Positions 9,041-15,306 of a stretch of DNA of 21,174 nt are shown one piece after another. The number at the start of each line of letters is the position of its first letter. Position 1 is the stretch's first letter. The position numbers were made by a program, and so were the translations under genes. Under the pieces are notes generated by a model that was not told the DNA's origin, searched no databases, and saw only the letters and a program-made list of their open reading frames with translations. This DNA comes from a bacterium (GTDB lineage Bacteria > JALSQH01), in NCBI GenBank assembly GCA_026985515.1, contig JALSQH010000007.1, positions 1-21,174 on the forward strand. The letters are read 5' to 3'.

Positions 9041-9915
9041 AAAGGATCCTTGTGAAGACACTGATAGTGCTTGCCTTTTTCTTTTCAGGGTGTTTCACAC
9101 CTCATGGCATTTACCACATTGTAAAGCCCGGGCAGACTCTCTACACAATTGCGAAAACTTATAATGTGAGTCTGTATGAGCTGATGAAGGTAAATAAAAT
9201 CAGGGATCCCACAAAAATAAAACCTGGCGACAGAATTTTTATTCCCGGTGCCACAAGGCAGAGATATGTTCCAAGTACTGTAGGAGATATTATAAGAAAT
9301 TCAGGAAAAGGAGAAAGTGCAAGCAAAAAAAAGTCTTCTCCTGTCCAAAGGAAGAAAAAGGTTGAAACTGCTGGAGAAATTGATTTCACTGTCCCGGAGG
9401 TAAGGTTGCCAGATTTACCTGGAGAGAGGCAAAATAAAAACAGGAGGAAAGAAACATCAAAAGAGATTCAACGAGAGAGGAGCAAGGGTGCACCTTATCC
9501 AGTTAAGAAGAAAAGAAAAAAAGTTCTGGCTTTGAAAATTCCCGAGTTTATATGGCCTGTTGAGGGGGTTGTGACTTCTCCATTTGGCTGGAGAGGCCAT
9601 GAACATCACGATGGAATAGATATTGGAGCACCCCTGGGAACACCTATCAGAGCTGCGGCGGATGGAGTGGTTATCTACAGTGGAAACGGTTTAACGGGAT
9701 ATGGTAACATGATTGTTATTAAGCATACCCCCCGAGTTTTTACCGTTTATGCTCACAATAAGCGAAATCTTGTGAGAAAGGGTCAGAGGGTTAAACAGGG
9801 CCAGATAATAGGTTATGTGGGGAAAAGCGGAAGAGCCACAGGGCCACACCTTCACTTTGAAATCAGGATAGGGACAAGGCCTGTGGATCCCCTCAGGTAT
9901 CTTCCCCGCCGGTAG
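9037..9915 (+). CDS. NlpD/EnvC-type LysM and M23 peptidase lipoprotein
   Basis: This 292-residue envelope protein is probably involved in peptidoglycan hydrolysis at cell division. A lipoprotein-type signal (MKRILVKTLIVLAFFFSGC) places the lipidated Cys at 19. A LysM domain (about 26-70) binds peptidoglycan, a long Lys/Arg-rich linker follows, and the C-terminal M23 domain ends at PVDPLRYL. Unlike E. coli NlpD, which lacks catalytic residues, the zinc ligands are intact: HHDGIDIG (H and D), YAHN and HLHFE. Direct endopeptidase activity is therefore inferred. The start overlaps the DedA-like stop, and the order surE-(membrane protein)-nlpD echoes E. coli surE-pcm-nlpD. The 3' end overlaps perR on the other strand by 23 bp. 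Confidence 0.9.
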   Translation: MKRILVKTLIVLAFFFSGCFTPHGIYHIVKPGQTLYTIAKTYNVSLYELMKVNKIRDPTKIKPGDRIFIPGATRQRYVPSTVGDIIRNSGKGESASKKKSSPVQRKKKVETAGEIDFTVPEVRLPDLPGERQNKNRRKETSKEIQRERSKGAPYPVKKKRKKVLALKIPEFIWPVEGVVTSPFGWRGHEHHDGIDIGAPLGTPIRAAADGVVIYSGNGLTGYGNMIVIKHTPRVFTVYAHNKRNLVRKGQRVKQGQIIGYVGKSGRATGPHLHFEIRIGTRPVDPLRYLPRR

Positions 9916-10333
9916 TCATATTTTTTCTGCAATCGGAACAAACACCGTAGAAGTAAACATGGGCGTCATTTACAATATGGCCCTCTATGTCTTTCAATCC
10001 TTCAAGCTCTCTGCAAATTGGAGGGGAGACATCATAAATTTTACCGCAGACTGTGCATTTGAGATGAAAGTGGGGATAAATGTTTGAATCGTAGTAAACC
10101 TTACTTTCATCTATCATCAGTTGCTTTACAATTCCAATTTTAGCAAAGAGTTTCAGTGTGTTGTAAACTGTGGCTATGGATATACTTGGATACTCTTTTT
10201 TCAGAGTTTCGTAAATGCTCTCCGCTGTGTGGTGAGTTTTGTGTTCAAGCACATATTTGAGGATAGTCATTCGGGGCATTGAAATTATGTTCCCCGTGTC
10301 TTTTAATTTTTTCAGTGCCTCTTCATAAGTCAT
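9893..10333 (-). CDS. perR: Peroxide-responsive repressor of the Fur family (PerR)
   Basis: This 146-residue metal-dependent repressor has a winged helix at about 1-80 (PRMTILKYV, SIATVYNTL) followed by the dimer domain. Two CxxC pairs (C93/C96, C132/C135) form the structural zinc site. By recalled alignment with Bacillus PerR (H37, D85, H91, H93, D104), the regulatory ligands are all kept as H34, D82, H88, H90 and D101. The Asp at 101, rather than the Glu of Fur, favours PerR. The frame extends upstream to a GTG at 10342, but that codon overlaps the Shine-Dalgarno (AAAGGGGTGG), so the ATG at 10333 is chosen. It is divergent from a peroxiredoxin and shares a palindromic promoter region with it, consistent with control of both genes. 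Confidence 0.9.
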   Translation of the reverse strand: MTYEEALKKLKDTGNIISMPRMTILKYVLEHKTHHTAESIYETLKKEYPSISIATVYNTLKLFAKIGIVKQLMIDESKVYYDSNIYPHFHLKCTVCGKIYDVSPPICRELEGLKDIEGHIVNDAHVYFYGVCSDCRKNMTTGGEDT

Positions 10334-10370
10334 TGTTACCACCCCTTTCTTTAAAATTTAACACACTTTA

Positions 10371-10399
10371 ATTATACCATTTCAAAAAAAACTTGACAA
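10371..10399 (-). promoter_or_regulatory. perR promoter
   Basis: On the minus strand, TTGTCA (10399-10394) and a perfect TATAAT (10376-10371) are separated by 17 bp. The -35 hexamer lies inside the central palindrome and overlaps the -35 of the opposite promoter. Confidence 0.75.
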
Positions 10400-10402
10400 G
10401 TT
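10390..10402. promoter_or_regulatory. Putative PerR operator palindrome shared by divergent promoters
   Basis: AACTTG-A-CAAGTT is a perfect 6-1-6 inverted repeat centred on 10396. It contains both -35 hexamers, so one bound dimer would block both genes. The architecture suits Fur-family operators, although the sequence differs from the classical Bacillus PerR box. Assignment to PerR is by position. Confidence 0.65.
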
Positions 10403-10421
10403 AAAAATTTTATTTTATAAT
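10393..10421 (+). promoter_or_regulatory. Peroxiredoxin promoter (full consensus)
   Basis: TTGACA (10393-10398) and TATAAT (10416-10421) with 17 bp between them match the sigma70 consensus at all twelve positions. Start point near 10428. Such a strong promoter fits a gene kept off by a repressor and needed fast. Confidence 0.85.
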
Positions 10422-10458
10422 GACTTCAAAACTAAAACTAATAAAAGGAGGTTTAAAA

Positions 10459-11103
10459 ATGGAACAGAGATTCCCATTAATTGGTGAAAGGTTTCCAGAA
10501 CTTGAGGTCAAAACAACTCACGGTGTGAAAAAATTACCTGATGATTACAGAGGGAAGTGGTTTATCCTTTTCAGTCACCCTGCTGATTTCACCCCGGTTT
10601 GTACCACTGAATTTGTTGCATTTCAGAGAAGGTATGAAAAATTCAGAGAGATGAACACAGAGTTGATTGGGCTCAGCATTGATCAGGTTTTTTCTCATAT
10701 CAAGTGGGTGGAGTGGATCAGGGAAAAATTAAATGTAGAAATCCAGTTTCCCATTATTGCTGATGATACTGGTGCTGTTGCAAACAGACTTGGATTGATT
10801 CATCCTGGGAAGGGTACCAATACTGTGAGGGCAGTTTTTATCGTTGATCCAGAGGGAATAATCAGGGCTATTCTTTACTATCCTCAGGAGATAGGAAGAA
10901 ATATGGATGAGATTTTGAGAATGATTGATGCCTTTCAGGTAAGTGATAAGAATGGAGTCGCCATACCTGCCAACTGGCCGGAAAATGAATTGATAGGAAA
11001 TGAAGTGATTATACCGCCTGCTGCTGATGTGAAGACTGCAGAGGAAAGACCGAAGCAGTATGAGTGTTTTGACTGGTGGTTCTGTCACAAATCTCTTGAA
11101 TGA
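10459..11103 (+). CDS. Peroxiredoxin, 1-Cys/Prx6 type
   Basis: This 214-residue thiol peroxidase reduces H2O2 and organic peroxides. The active site is [12 protein letters not shown] with peroxidatic C48. A Prx6-like C-terminal arm carries the pair ECFDWWFC (C203, C209). This is the layout of the archaeal and thermophile enzymes such as that of Aeropyrum, which use the C-terminal cysteines in resolution. The ATG at 10459 has AAAGGAGG 7 bp upstream. An earlier in-frame ATG at 10420 overlaps the -10 box and is ruled out. Monocistronic, followed by a hairpin terminator. Regulation by the divergent PerR is inferred from the shared operator. Confidence 0.93.
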   Translation: MEQRFPLIGERFPELEVKTTHGVKKLPDDYRGKWFILFSHPADFTPVCTTEFVAFQRRYEKFREMNTELIGLSIDQVFSHIKWVEWIREKLNVEIQFPIIADDTGAVANRLGLIHPGKGTNTVRAVFIVDPEGIIRAILYYPQEIGRNMDEILRMIDAFQVSDKNGVAIPANWPENELIGNEVIIPPAADVKTAEERPKQYECFDWWFCHKSLE

Positions 11104-11124
11104 CCTCTACCTGCCCGCCCTTTG

Positions 11125-11148
11125 AGAGGGGGATAATTCCCCCTCTTT
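11125..11148 (+). terminator. Hairpin terminator after the peroxiredoxin gene
   Basis: AGAGGGGGA-TAAT-TCCCCCTCT forms a 9-bp perfect stem with a 4-base loop, 21 bp past the stop. The following T run is short (TTT), so termination may be incomplete. Confidence 0.6.
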
Positions 11149-11203
11149 CATTCCAGATGTTCTTCGGAGATGTCAAGTTTATAGCGTTTTGTTTCTTCTT
11201 CTA

Positions 11204-11527
11204 TCATATTTTTTTTCCTTCCATAAGAGCTGTTCTTATGAGACTCCCTGGAATATTCTTCCTATTATTAATTTCACACTCCGATTTTATTATCACGTCA
11301 CATGGTATCAGATTTTTCCCAAGGCTTTTACGAATAAGATGACCGATTTCACGTTTCTGTTTTAATGTAAGTGAATCTCTGGTGATAACGAGTATATCCC
11401 AATCACTTAGATTATCAAAATCTCCTCTGGCACGTGATCCAAATAGAATAATTTCTTTTAAAGAAATCCTTTTCATCTCGAAAATTGTTTTAATGGTCCC
11501 TTTGATTTTTTCAATTTCGTTTTTCAT
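11204..11527 (-). CDS. MNT-type nucleotidyltransferase-domain protein, without HEPN partner
   Basis: The 107-residue protein has the minimal nucleotidyltransferase signature ILFGSRARGDFDNLSDWDILV (GS motif and D-x-D) at about 27-47, then a basic helix. A second acidic position may lie in IPCDVII. Proteins of this size are usually the antitoxin half (AMPylating MNT) of HEPN-MNT toxin-antitoxin pairs. Here neither flank has room for a HEPN gene: the minus strand ends near the peroxiredoxin terminator, and upstream lies a divergent gene. It is therefore an orphan in this window. ATG at 11527, with AGGA about 6 bp upstream. Confidence 0.85.
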   Translation of the reverse strand: MKNEIEKIKGTIKTIFEMKRISLKEIILFGSRARGDFDNLSDWDILVITRDSLTLKQKREIGHLIRKSLGKNLIPCDVIIKSECEINNRKNIPGSLIRTALMEGKKI

Positions 11528-11570
11528 CTGAATCCTACACTTCAGTCATTCATTTTCCTTCTTTCCTAAT

Positions 11571-11602
11571 ATTATAGTATAATGATTGTAAACTGATGTC
11601 AA
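11571..11602 (-). promoter_or_regulatory. Candidate promoter for the MNT gene
   Basis: On the minus strand a consensus TTGACA (11602-11597) is followed, after 17 bp, by TACTAT. TATACT and TATAAT overlap it within 5 bp. The region has several possible -10 boxes, so the exact one is uncertain. Confidence 0.5.
11578..11583 (+). promoter_or_regulatory. Candidate -10 box of the lipase/ArsA operon
   Basis: A perfect TATAAT lies 36 bp before the operon start, but the -35 position (TTCCTT at 17 bp) is poor. It forms one half of the palindrome ATTATA-G-TATAAT (11571-11583) shared with the opposite strand. Confidence 0.4.
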
Positions 11603-11618
11603 AAGTGGAGGAGGTAAA

Positions 11619-12446
11619 ATGGCTTTCCTGGAATTACTGCTCTGTATCTATATATTCTTCCTTTTTTTTACTTTTCTTCTCAACCAGTATGAGAGAATGA
11701 ATGCACCTTTAGAGGAATCTTTTGACCTCTTCATCTTCTTCTCCATTGTATGGGAGGGAATCACCACAATCTTTGTTTTTATCCTTGATCTGATTGGTTT
11801 TTTCTTCAATTACGATTCTCTCTTCAGGGAAGGCTGGAGGGAGTATCCTGTTATTTTTATCCCCGGATACTCTGCCAACAGGGGTTACTTTTTTCCCTAC
11901 GCTTTTTTCCTTAACCGTGCAGGATTTAGAGTTTTCACAATGCCTCCTGTACCATTTTACTGCAATATTTATTACCTTTCAGAAATTCTTCAGAAAAAAG
12001 TGGAATCTGTTTTGAAACAAACAGGAGCCAGTAAAGTTATTCTGATCGGTCACAGTATGGGTGGGTTAATTGGAAGATATTACATTCAGAGGCTTGGTGG
12101 TGACGAAAAAGTTGCGGCCCTTTTCACAATATCCACCCCTCATCGCGGTACAAAGGTTTCAGTTTTCGGGTCAGGATACAGTGCGAAGGAGATGGTTCCT
12201 GAATCAAATTTTCTTAAGGATCTCAATAGAGATATGGGAAAATATTTTAAAAAAGTGAGACTTGTTTCGCTTGGAACAAAGGCGGATAATCTTGTGATTC
12301 CTTATACTCACTCTTTTGCAAAAATTGGAAGAAGGTATACACTCGATTTTCTGGGACATAACTCAATGATGTTTTCACTTAAAGTGTTTGAGATAATCGT
12401 TGCAGAAGCTGAGGAACTGGAGAGGATTTCAGGTGCAAAAAAGTGA
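11619..12446 (+). CDS. Membrane-anchored lipase-like alpha/beta hydrolase
   Basis: The 275-residue protein is predicted to be an esterase or lipase of the triacylglycerol lipase/PGAP1-like kind. Two hydrophobic segments (about 4-21 and 45-64) precede the hydrolase fold, so it is probably anchored in the membrane. The fold begins at YPVIFIPGY. It contains the nucleophile elbow GHSMGG (S146), a cap region after STPHRGTKV, an acid candidate D223 (GTKADNLV) and H247 (GHNSM), giving a complete triad. The ATG has GGAGGAGG 4 bp upstream. It leads a four-gene set and overlaps the next gene by 14 bp. The natural substrate cannot be told from sequence. Confidence 0.87.
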   Translation: MAFLELLLCIYIFFLFFTFLLNQYERMNAPLEESFDLFIFFSIVWEGITTIFVFILDLIGFFFNYDSLFREGWREYPVIFIPGYSANRGYFFPYAFFLNRAGFRVFTMPPVPFYCNIYYLSEILQKKVESVLKQTGASKVILIGHSMGGLIGRYYIQRLGGDEKVAALFTISTPHRGTKVSVFGSGYSAKEMVPESNFLKDLNRDMGKYFKKVRLVSLGTKADNLVIPYTHSFAKIGRRYTLDFLGHNSMMFSLKVFEIIVAEAEELERISGAKK

Positions 12447-13362
12447 TTTTTTCTCTAAAAGACTTCTGTGGGTAACCGGAAAAGGCGGAGTTGGTAAAAC
12501 CACAGTAGCAATATCTCTTGCGCTTCTTGCCGCGGAATCGGGTAAAAGGGTTTTGCTCATAGAAGTTTCACCCACATCAAGAATTTCAAGATTCCTCGGA
12601 ATTCCAGAGATCGTTTATAAAGAAAGAGAGATTTTGCCAGATATCTTTGCGTTGAATATTGATCCGAGATACGCTGTTGAAGAGTATATGAAGCTTCAGT
12701 TGAAATTCAGGTTTCTCTACAATAGAGTTTTAAAAAATAAACTTTTCAGAATTTTTGCCACTGCTCTGCCAGGGCTTGATGATTTGACCACTGCCGGAAA
12801 AATCTGGTACATGGAGAATCTGAAACGAAAAGATGGTTCCCCACTATTTGACCTTGTGATAGTAGACGCTCCTGCGACGGGACACTGTTTCAACCTTCTC
12901 CGTGTACCCCGGGCGACCATTGAAACAGTAAAATTTGGACCCATAAAAAATCAAACCCAACCCATTCAGGACCTCTTTACTGATCCTGAAAGAACGCTTG
13001 TCAATATTGTGGCTCTGCCGGAGGAGATGCCTGCAAGTGAAACTCTGGAGTTTGCTGAAAAGGTAAGATCACTCTCAATTCCCCTGGGAGTTGTTTTCAT
13101 AAATGGTGTTTATCCTGAGGTTGATGAGGAAAGGTTCATGGTTCTGAGTCAGAAACTGGCAAATGAGGGTATGGAAGATGTGGTTGAGATTCTCTCATCC
13201 ATTGAGAAAAAGGGTACGATGCAGAAAAAATATGTGAAAATACTTGAAGAAAATTTTGCTCCAAATGTAGTTAAAATTCCTTTTCTCTTCACACCCTCCT
13301 TTACACGGGAGGAACTTATTAGAATTGCAACTATCATAAATGTAGAGATGAGTGTGGGATGA
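12433..13362 (+). CDS. ArsA/Get3-like ATPase, member 1 (with signature lysine)
   Basis: This 309-residue cytosolic P-loop ATPase is of the deviant Walker A class (ArsA, Get3, MinD relatives). GKGGVGKTT spans 16-24, with signature lysine K17 and P-loop lysine K22. Switch II appears as VIVDAPATGH, and VALPEEMPASET is the family's C-terminal motif. No arsenite-binding cysteine cluster is seen and no ars genes are near, so arsenic export is unlikely. The GTG at 12433 is preferred, with AGAGGA 6 bp upstream. The longer TTG start at 12400 lies deep in the lipase gene. Its ATGA overlap with a second, different ATPase suggests a heterodimer, like the paired Get3-like proteins of actinobacteria (Rv3679-Rv3680). 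Confidence 0.88.
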   Translation: MQKSDFFSKRLLWVTGKGGVGKTTVAISLALLAAESGKRVLLIEVSPTSRISRFLGIPEIVYKEREILPDIFALNIDPRYAVEEYMKLQLKFRFLYNRVLKNKLFRIFATALPGLDDLTTAGKIWYMENLKRKDGSPLFDLVIVDAPATGHCFNLLRVPRATIETVKFGPIKNQTQPIQDLFTDPERTLVNIVALPEEMPASETLEFAEKVRSLSIPLGVVFINGVYPEVDEERFMVLSQKLANEGMEDVVEILSSIEKKGTMQKKYVKILEENFAPNVVKIPFLFTPSFTREELIRIATIINVEMSVG

Positions 13363-14477
13363 GTTATCTTCTTGACAGATTCATTGATGAGAAAGAGATA
13401 ATTATATGTGGAGGAAGTGGCGGGGTGGGAAAAACCACCACTTCTGCTGCCATAGCCATAAGAGCTGCACAGAGGGGGAAAAATGTTCTCGTTCTCACCA
13501 TTGACCCTGCAAGGAGACTTGCCGATGCACTGGGTATCAAAATTGGAAACGAGGAGACGGAGGTGCCACTGGGGGAACTGGGGCTCAATGCACCGGGTAC
13601 TCTGCATGCGATGATGCTTGATATGAAGAGGAGTTTCGATGAATTAATAGAGAAAATTTCGCCCACAAGAGAGGTGGCAGAGAGGATTTTTTCAAACAGA
13701 TTGTATCAGAACATAACCACTGCTTTTTCGGGCAGCCATGAATATATTGCAATGGAAAAGGTATATGATATTCACAGAAGCGGAAGGTATGATCTGATTG
13801 TGCTTGATACTCCTCCAACCCGCCATGCCATCGATTTCCTTGAAGCTCCTAAAAAGATGGTGGATTTTCTCAACGCAGGAATTATCAATATAATGCTGAA
13901 GCTCTATTTCCAGACAGGTAAAATTGGACTGAAGATTTTCAGAGGCGGGATTGAAAGCCTGTTTATGCTTGTAGAGAGGGTAACGGGAGGAGAAATTTTA
14001 AGAGAGGTATCTGAATTTTTTCTCTCTTTTGAGGGACTCTACGATGGTTTTAAAAACAGGTCAGATGCAGTGATGAAGTTGCTCAAGAGTCAGAAAAGTG
14101 TTTTTCTCATTATTATGGGTCCTCAGGAAGTTAATCTGGATGAAGCTTTTTTTCTGTACGATAAAATCAGTGAAATGGGGTTGCCATTTGGATTTTTCAT
14201 TATGAACAGGGTCCACCTTTTACCCGAAGGGTTTAAGTGGGACAGGGATAAAAAGAGGAAACTTGAATCACTGATTGAAGAAGATGAGAAGTTCATTTTT
14301 GACTGGATTGAAAAGTATATATCTCTGAGTAAAAGGGACAGGGAAGTTGCCATGAATGTAATCAGCAGGACAAAGCAACCTCTGTATCTTGTGCCGGAGT
14401 TTCCTGAGGATGTCCATGATATTACTTCACTTAAAAATTTTATTGACAATTTAATGTCAGGGGAAATTCTCAGGTGA
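13359..14477 (+). CDS. ArsA/Get3-like ATPase, member 2 (signature lysine replaced)
   Basis: The 372-residue partner ATPase has GGSGGVGKTTT at 18-28. The lysine that normally precedes GGVGKT is Ser20, while the P-loop lysine K25 is kept. TIDPARRLADALG, a switch II of the form LIVLDTPPTRHAIDFL, and a helical insertion rich in hydrophobic residues (about 160-215) follow. That insertion is where Get3-type proteins bind clients. Without the signature lysine, a homodimer could not complete the usual cross-subunit contact, so pairing with member 1 is inferred. Both ends overlap neighbours by 4 bp, so all are translationally coupled. Confidence 0.88.
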   Translation: MSYLLDRFIDEKEIIICGGSGGVGKTTTSAAIAIRAAQRGKNVLVLTIDPARRLADALGIKIGNEETEVPLGELGLNAPGTLHAMMLDMKRSFDELIEKISPTREVAERIFSNRLYQNITTAFSGSHEYIAMEKVYDIHRSGRYDLIVLDTPPTRHAIDFLEAPKKMVDFLNAGIINIMLKLYFQTGKIGLKIFRGGIESLFMLVERVTGGEILREVSEFFLSFEGLYDGFKNRSDAVMKLLKSQKSVFLIIMGPQEVNLDEAFFLYDKISEMGLPFGFFIMNRVHLLPEGFKWDRDKKRKLESLIEEDEKFIFDWIEKYISLSKRDREVAMNVISRTKQPLYLVPEFPEDVHDITSLKNFIDNLMSGEILR

Positions 14478-15229
14478 AAAGGGCGATTTTTCTGGTAGTA
14501 TTGTTTTTTCTTCTGGGTACAGTTATTTTTTTCCTGCACAGGAATTCAGAAAAAGAAGGTGTTGTTACACACAGCGAAAAGGTTTCCCGTAAAGTTGCTG
14601 TGAAAAAAGAAGCAACACAAGTTTCATCTCATTATTTTAATAATTCAGTAACTCAGGAAAATGAAAGATTCAGTATTCTGGAGAAGAAATGGAGCGATAT
14701 GGTTGAAAAACTTGAAGGTATTCTTGATGAGGATTTTTTCATGCCAGTTTCAAAATATAATCAGGATCTTGCAGGTTTGATGGTGGATTATTTTATCAAC
14801 TACTTTAAGAAGGGATTCAGATACTTTTACTCCAGTTATGTTACTGCCACCAGGAATCTTTCTGGATACAAACTTACAGGAAGGTTAAATTCATATGAGG
14901 CGAGAATTTTTAAGAAATTACCAGGTATCATTATCAGAAATAACAGAAGAATGAAAGAGGGAAAAATTCCCTACTATAAAATTGAAGAAGAGTTTAAGCC
15001 AGTACTGTCAGATAGCATAAAATTTATTTTTTTCATGGTCAAAAGGTATCCATCTGATGAGATCAGAGCTGAAGAAGAAGCATACAGGAAAGGGAGCGGA
15101 TTTTACAGAAATGAAAAATTGCTTATGCGGATGCCCTTTGTTGCTATTCCAGTTGCATTTAAAATTGAGATTGACTACATTGCGGAAACGATAGATTTAT
15201 TCTTTGAGGAAAATGAGATTGAAAAGTGA
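14474..15229 (+). CDS. Unrecognised protein with N-terminal membrane anchor
   Basis: I do not recognise this 251-residue protein. It starts with two positive charges and a hydrophobic span (about 4-21), then a polar linker (22-65) and a mainly helical, charged domain without cysteine or obvious catalytic motif. This reads as a signal anchor with the rest outside the cytoplasm; a cleaved signal peptide is possible, but no clear cleavage site stands out. The start is GTG, overlapping the stop of ArsA-like member 2 (GTGA), with AGGGG 10 bp upstream. The tight coupling to the ATPase pair suggests a shared function. Confidence 0.75.
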   Translation: MKRAIFLVVLFFLLGTVIFFLHRNSEKEGVVTHSEKVSRKVAVKKEATQVSSHYFNNSVTQENERFSILEKKWSDMVEKLEGILDEDFFMPVSKYNQDLAGLMVDYFINYFKKGFRYFYSSYVTATRNLSGYKLTGRLNSYEARIFKKLPGIIIRNNRRMKEGKIPYYKIEEEFKPVLSDSIKFIFFMVKRYPSDEIRAEEEAYRKGSGFYRNEKLLMRMPFVAIPVAFKIEIDYIAETIDLFFEENEIEK

Positions 15230-15239
15230 AGAATTTGTC

Positions 15240-15269
15240 TTGTAGATGACCTGTTTCTTATGATATAAT
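15240..15269 (+). promoter_or_regulatory. Candidate promoter for the EF-G-like gene
   Basis: TTGTAG (15240-15245) and a perfect TATAAT (15264-15269) are 18 bp apart. A second TATAAT at 15285-15290 lacks a fitting -35. Confidence 0.5.
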
Positions 15270-15306
15270 TGCCATTGGTGTAACTATAATTTAAAAGGGG
15301 GAAGTT

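Noticed and set aside
9893-10333. Fur or Zur instead of PerR
   Set aside because: Asp at position 101 and the adjacent peroxiredoxin favour PerR. No iron or zinc uptake genes are near.
10420-10458. Upstream ATG start for the peroxiredoxin
   Set aside because: This ATG lies in the -10 box of the promoter and before the predicted transcript start; the ATG at 10459 has a strong Shine-Dalgarno.
11100-11342. 80-residue plus-strand frame after the peroxiredoxin
   Set aside because: It overlaps the peroxiredoxin stop, runs through the terminator hairpin and is antisense to the MNT gene.
12433-14477. Arsenite efflux ATPase (arsA) assignment
   Set aside because: No arsenite-binding cysteine cluster and no arsB, arsR or arsD nearby. 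Get3-like is the better description.
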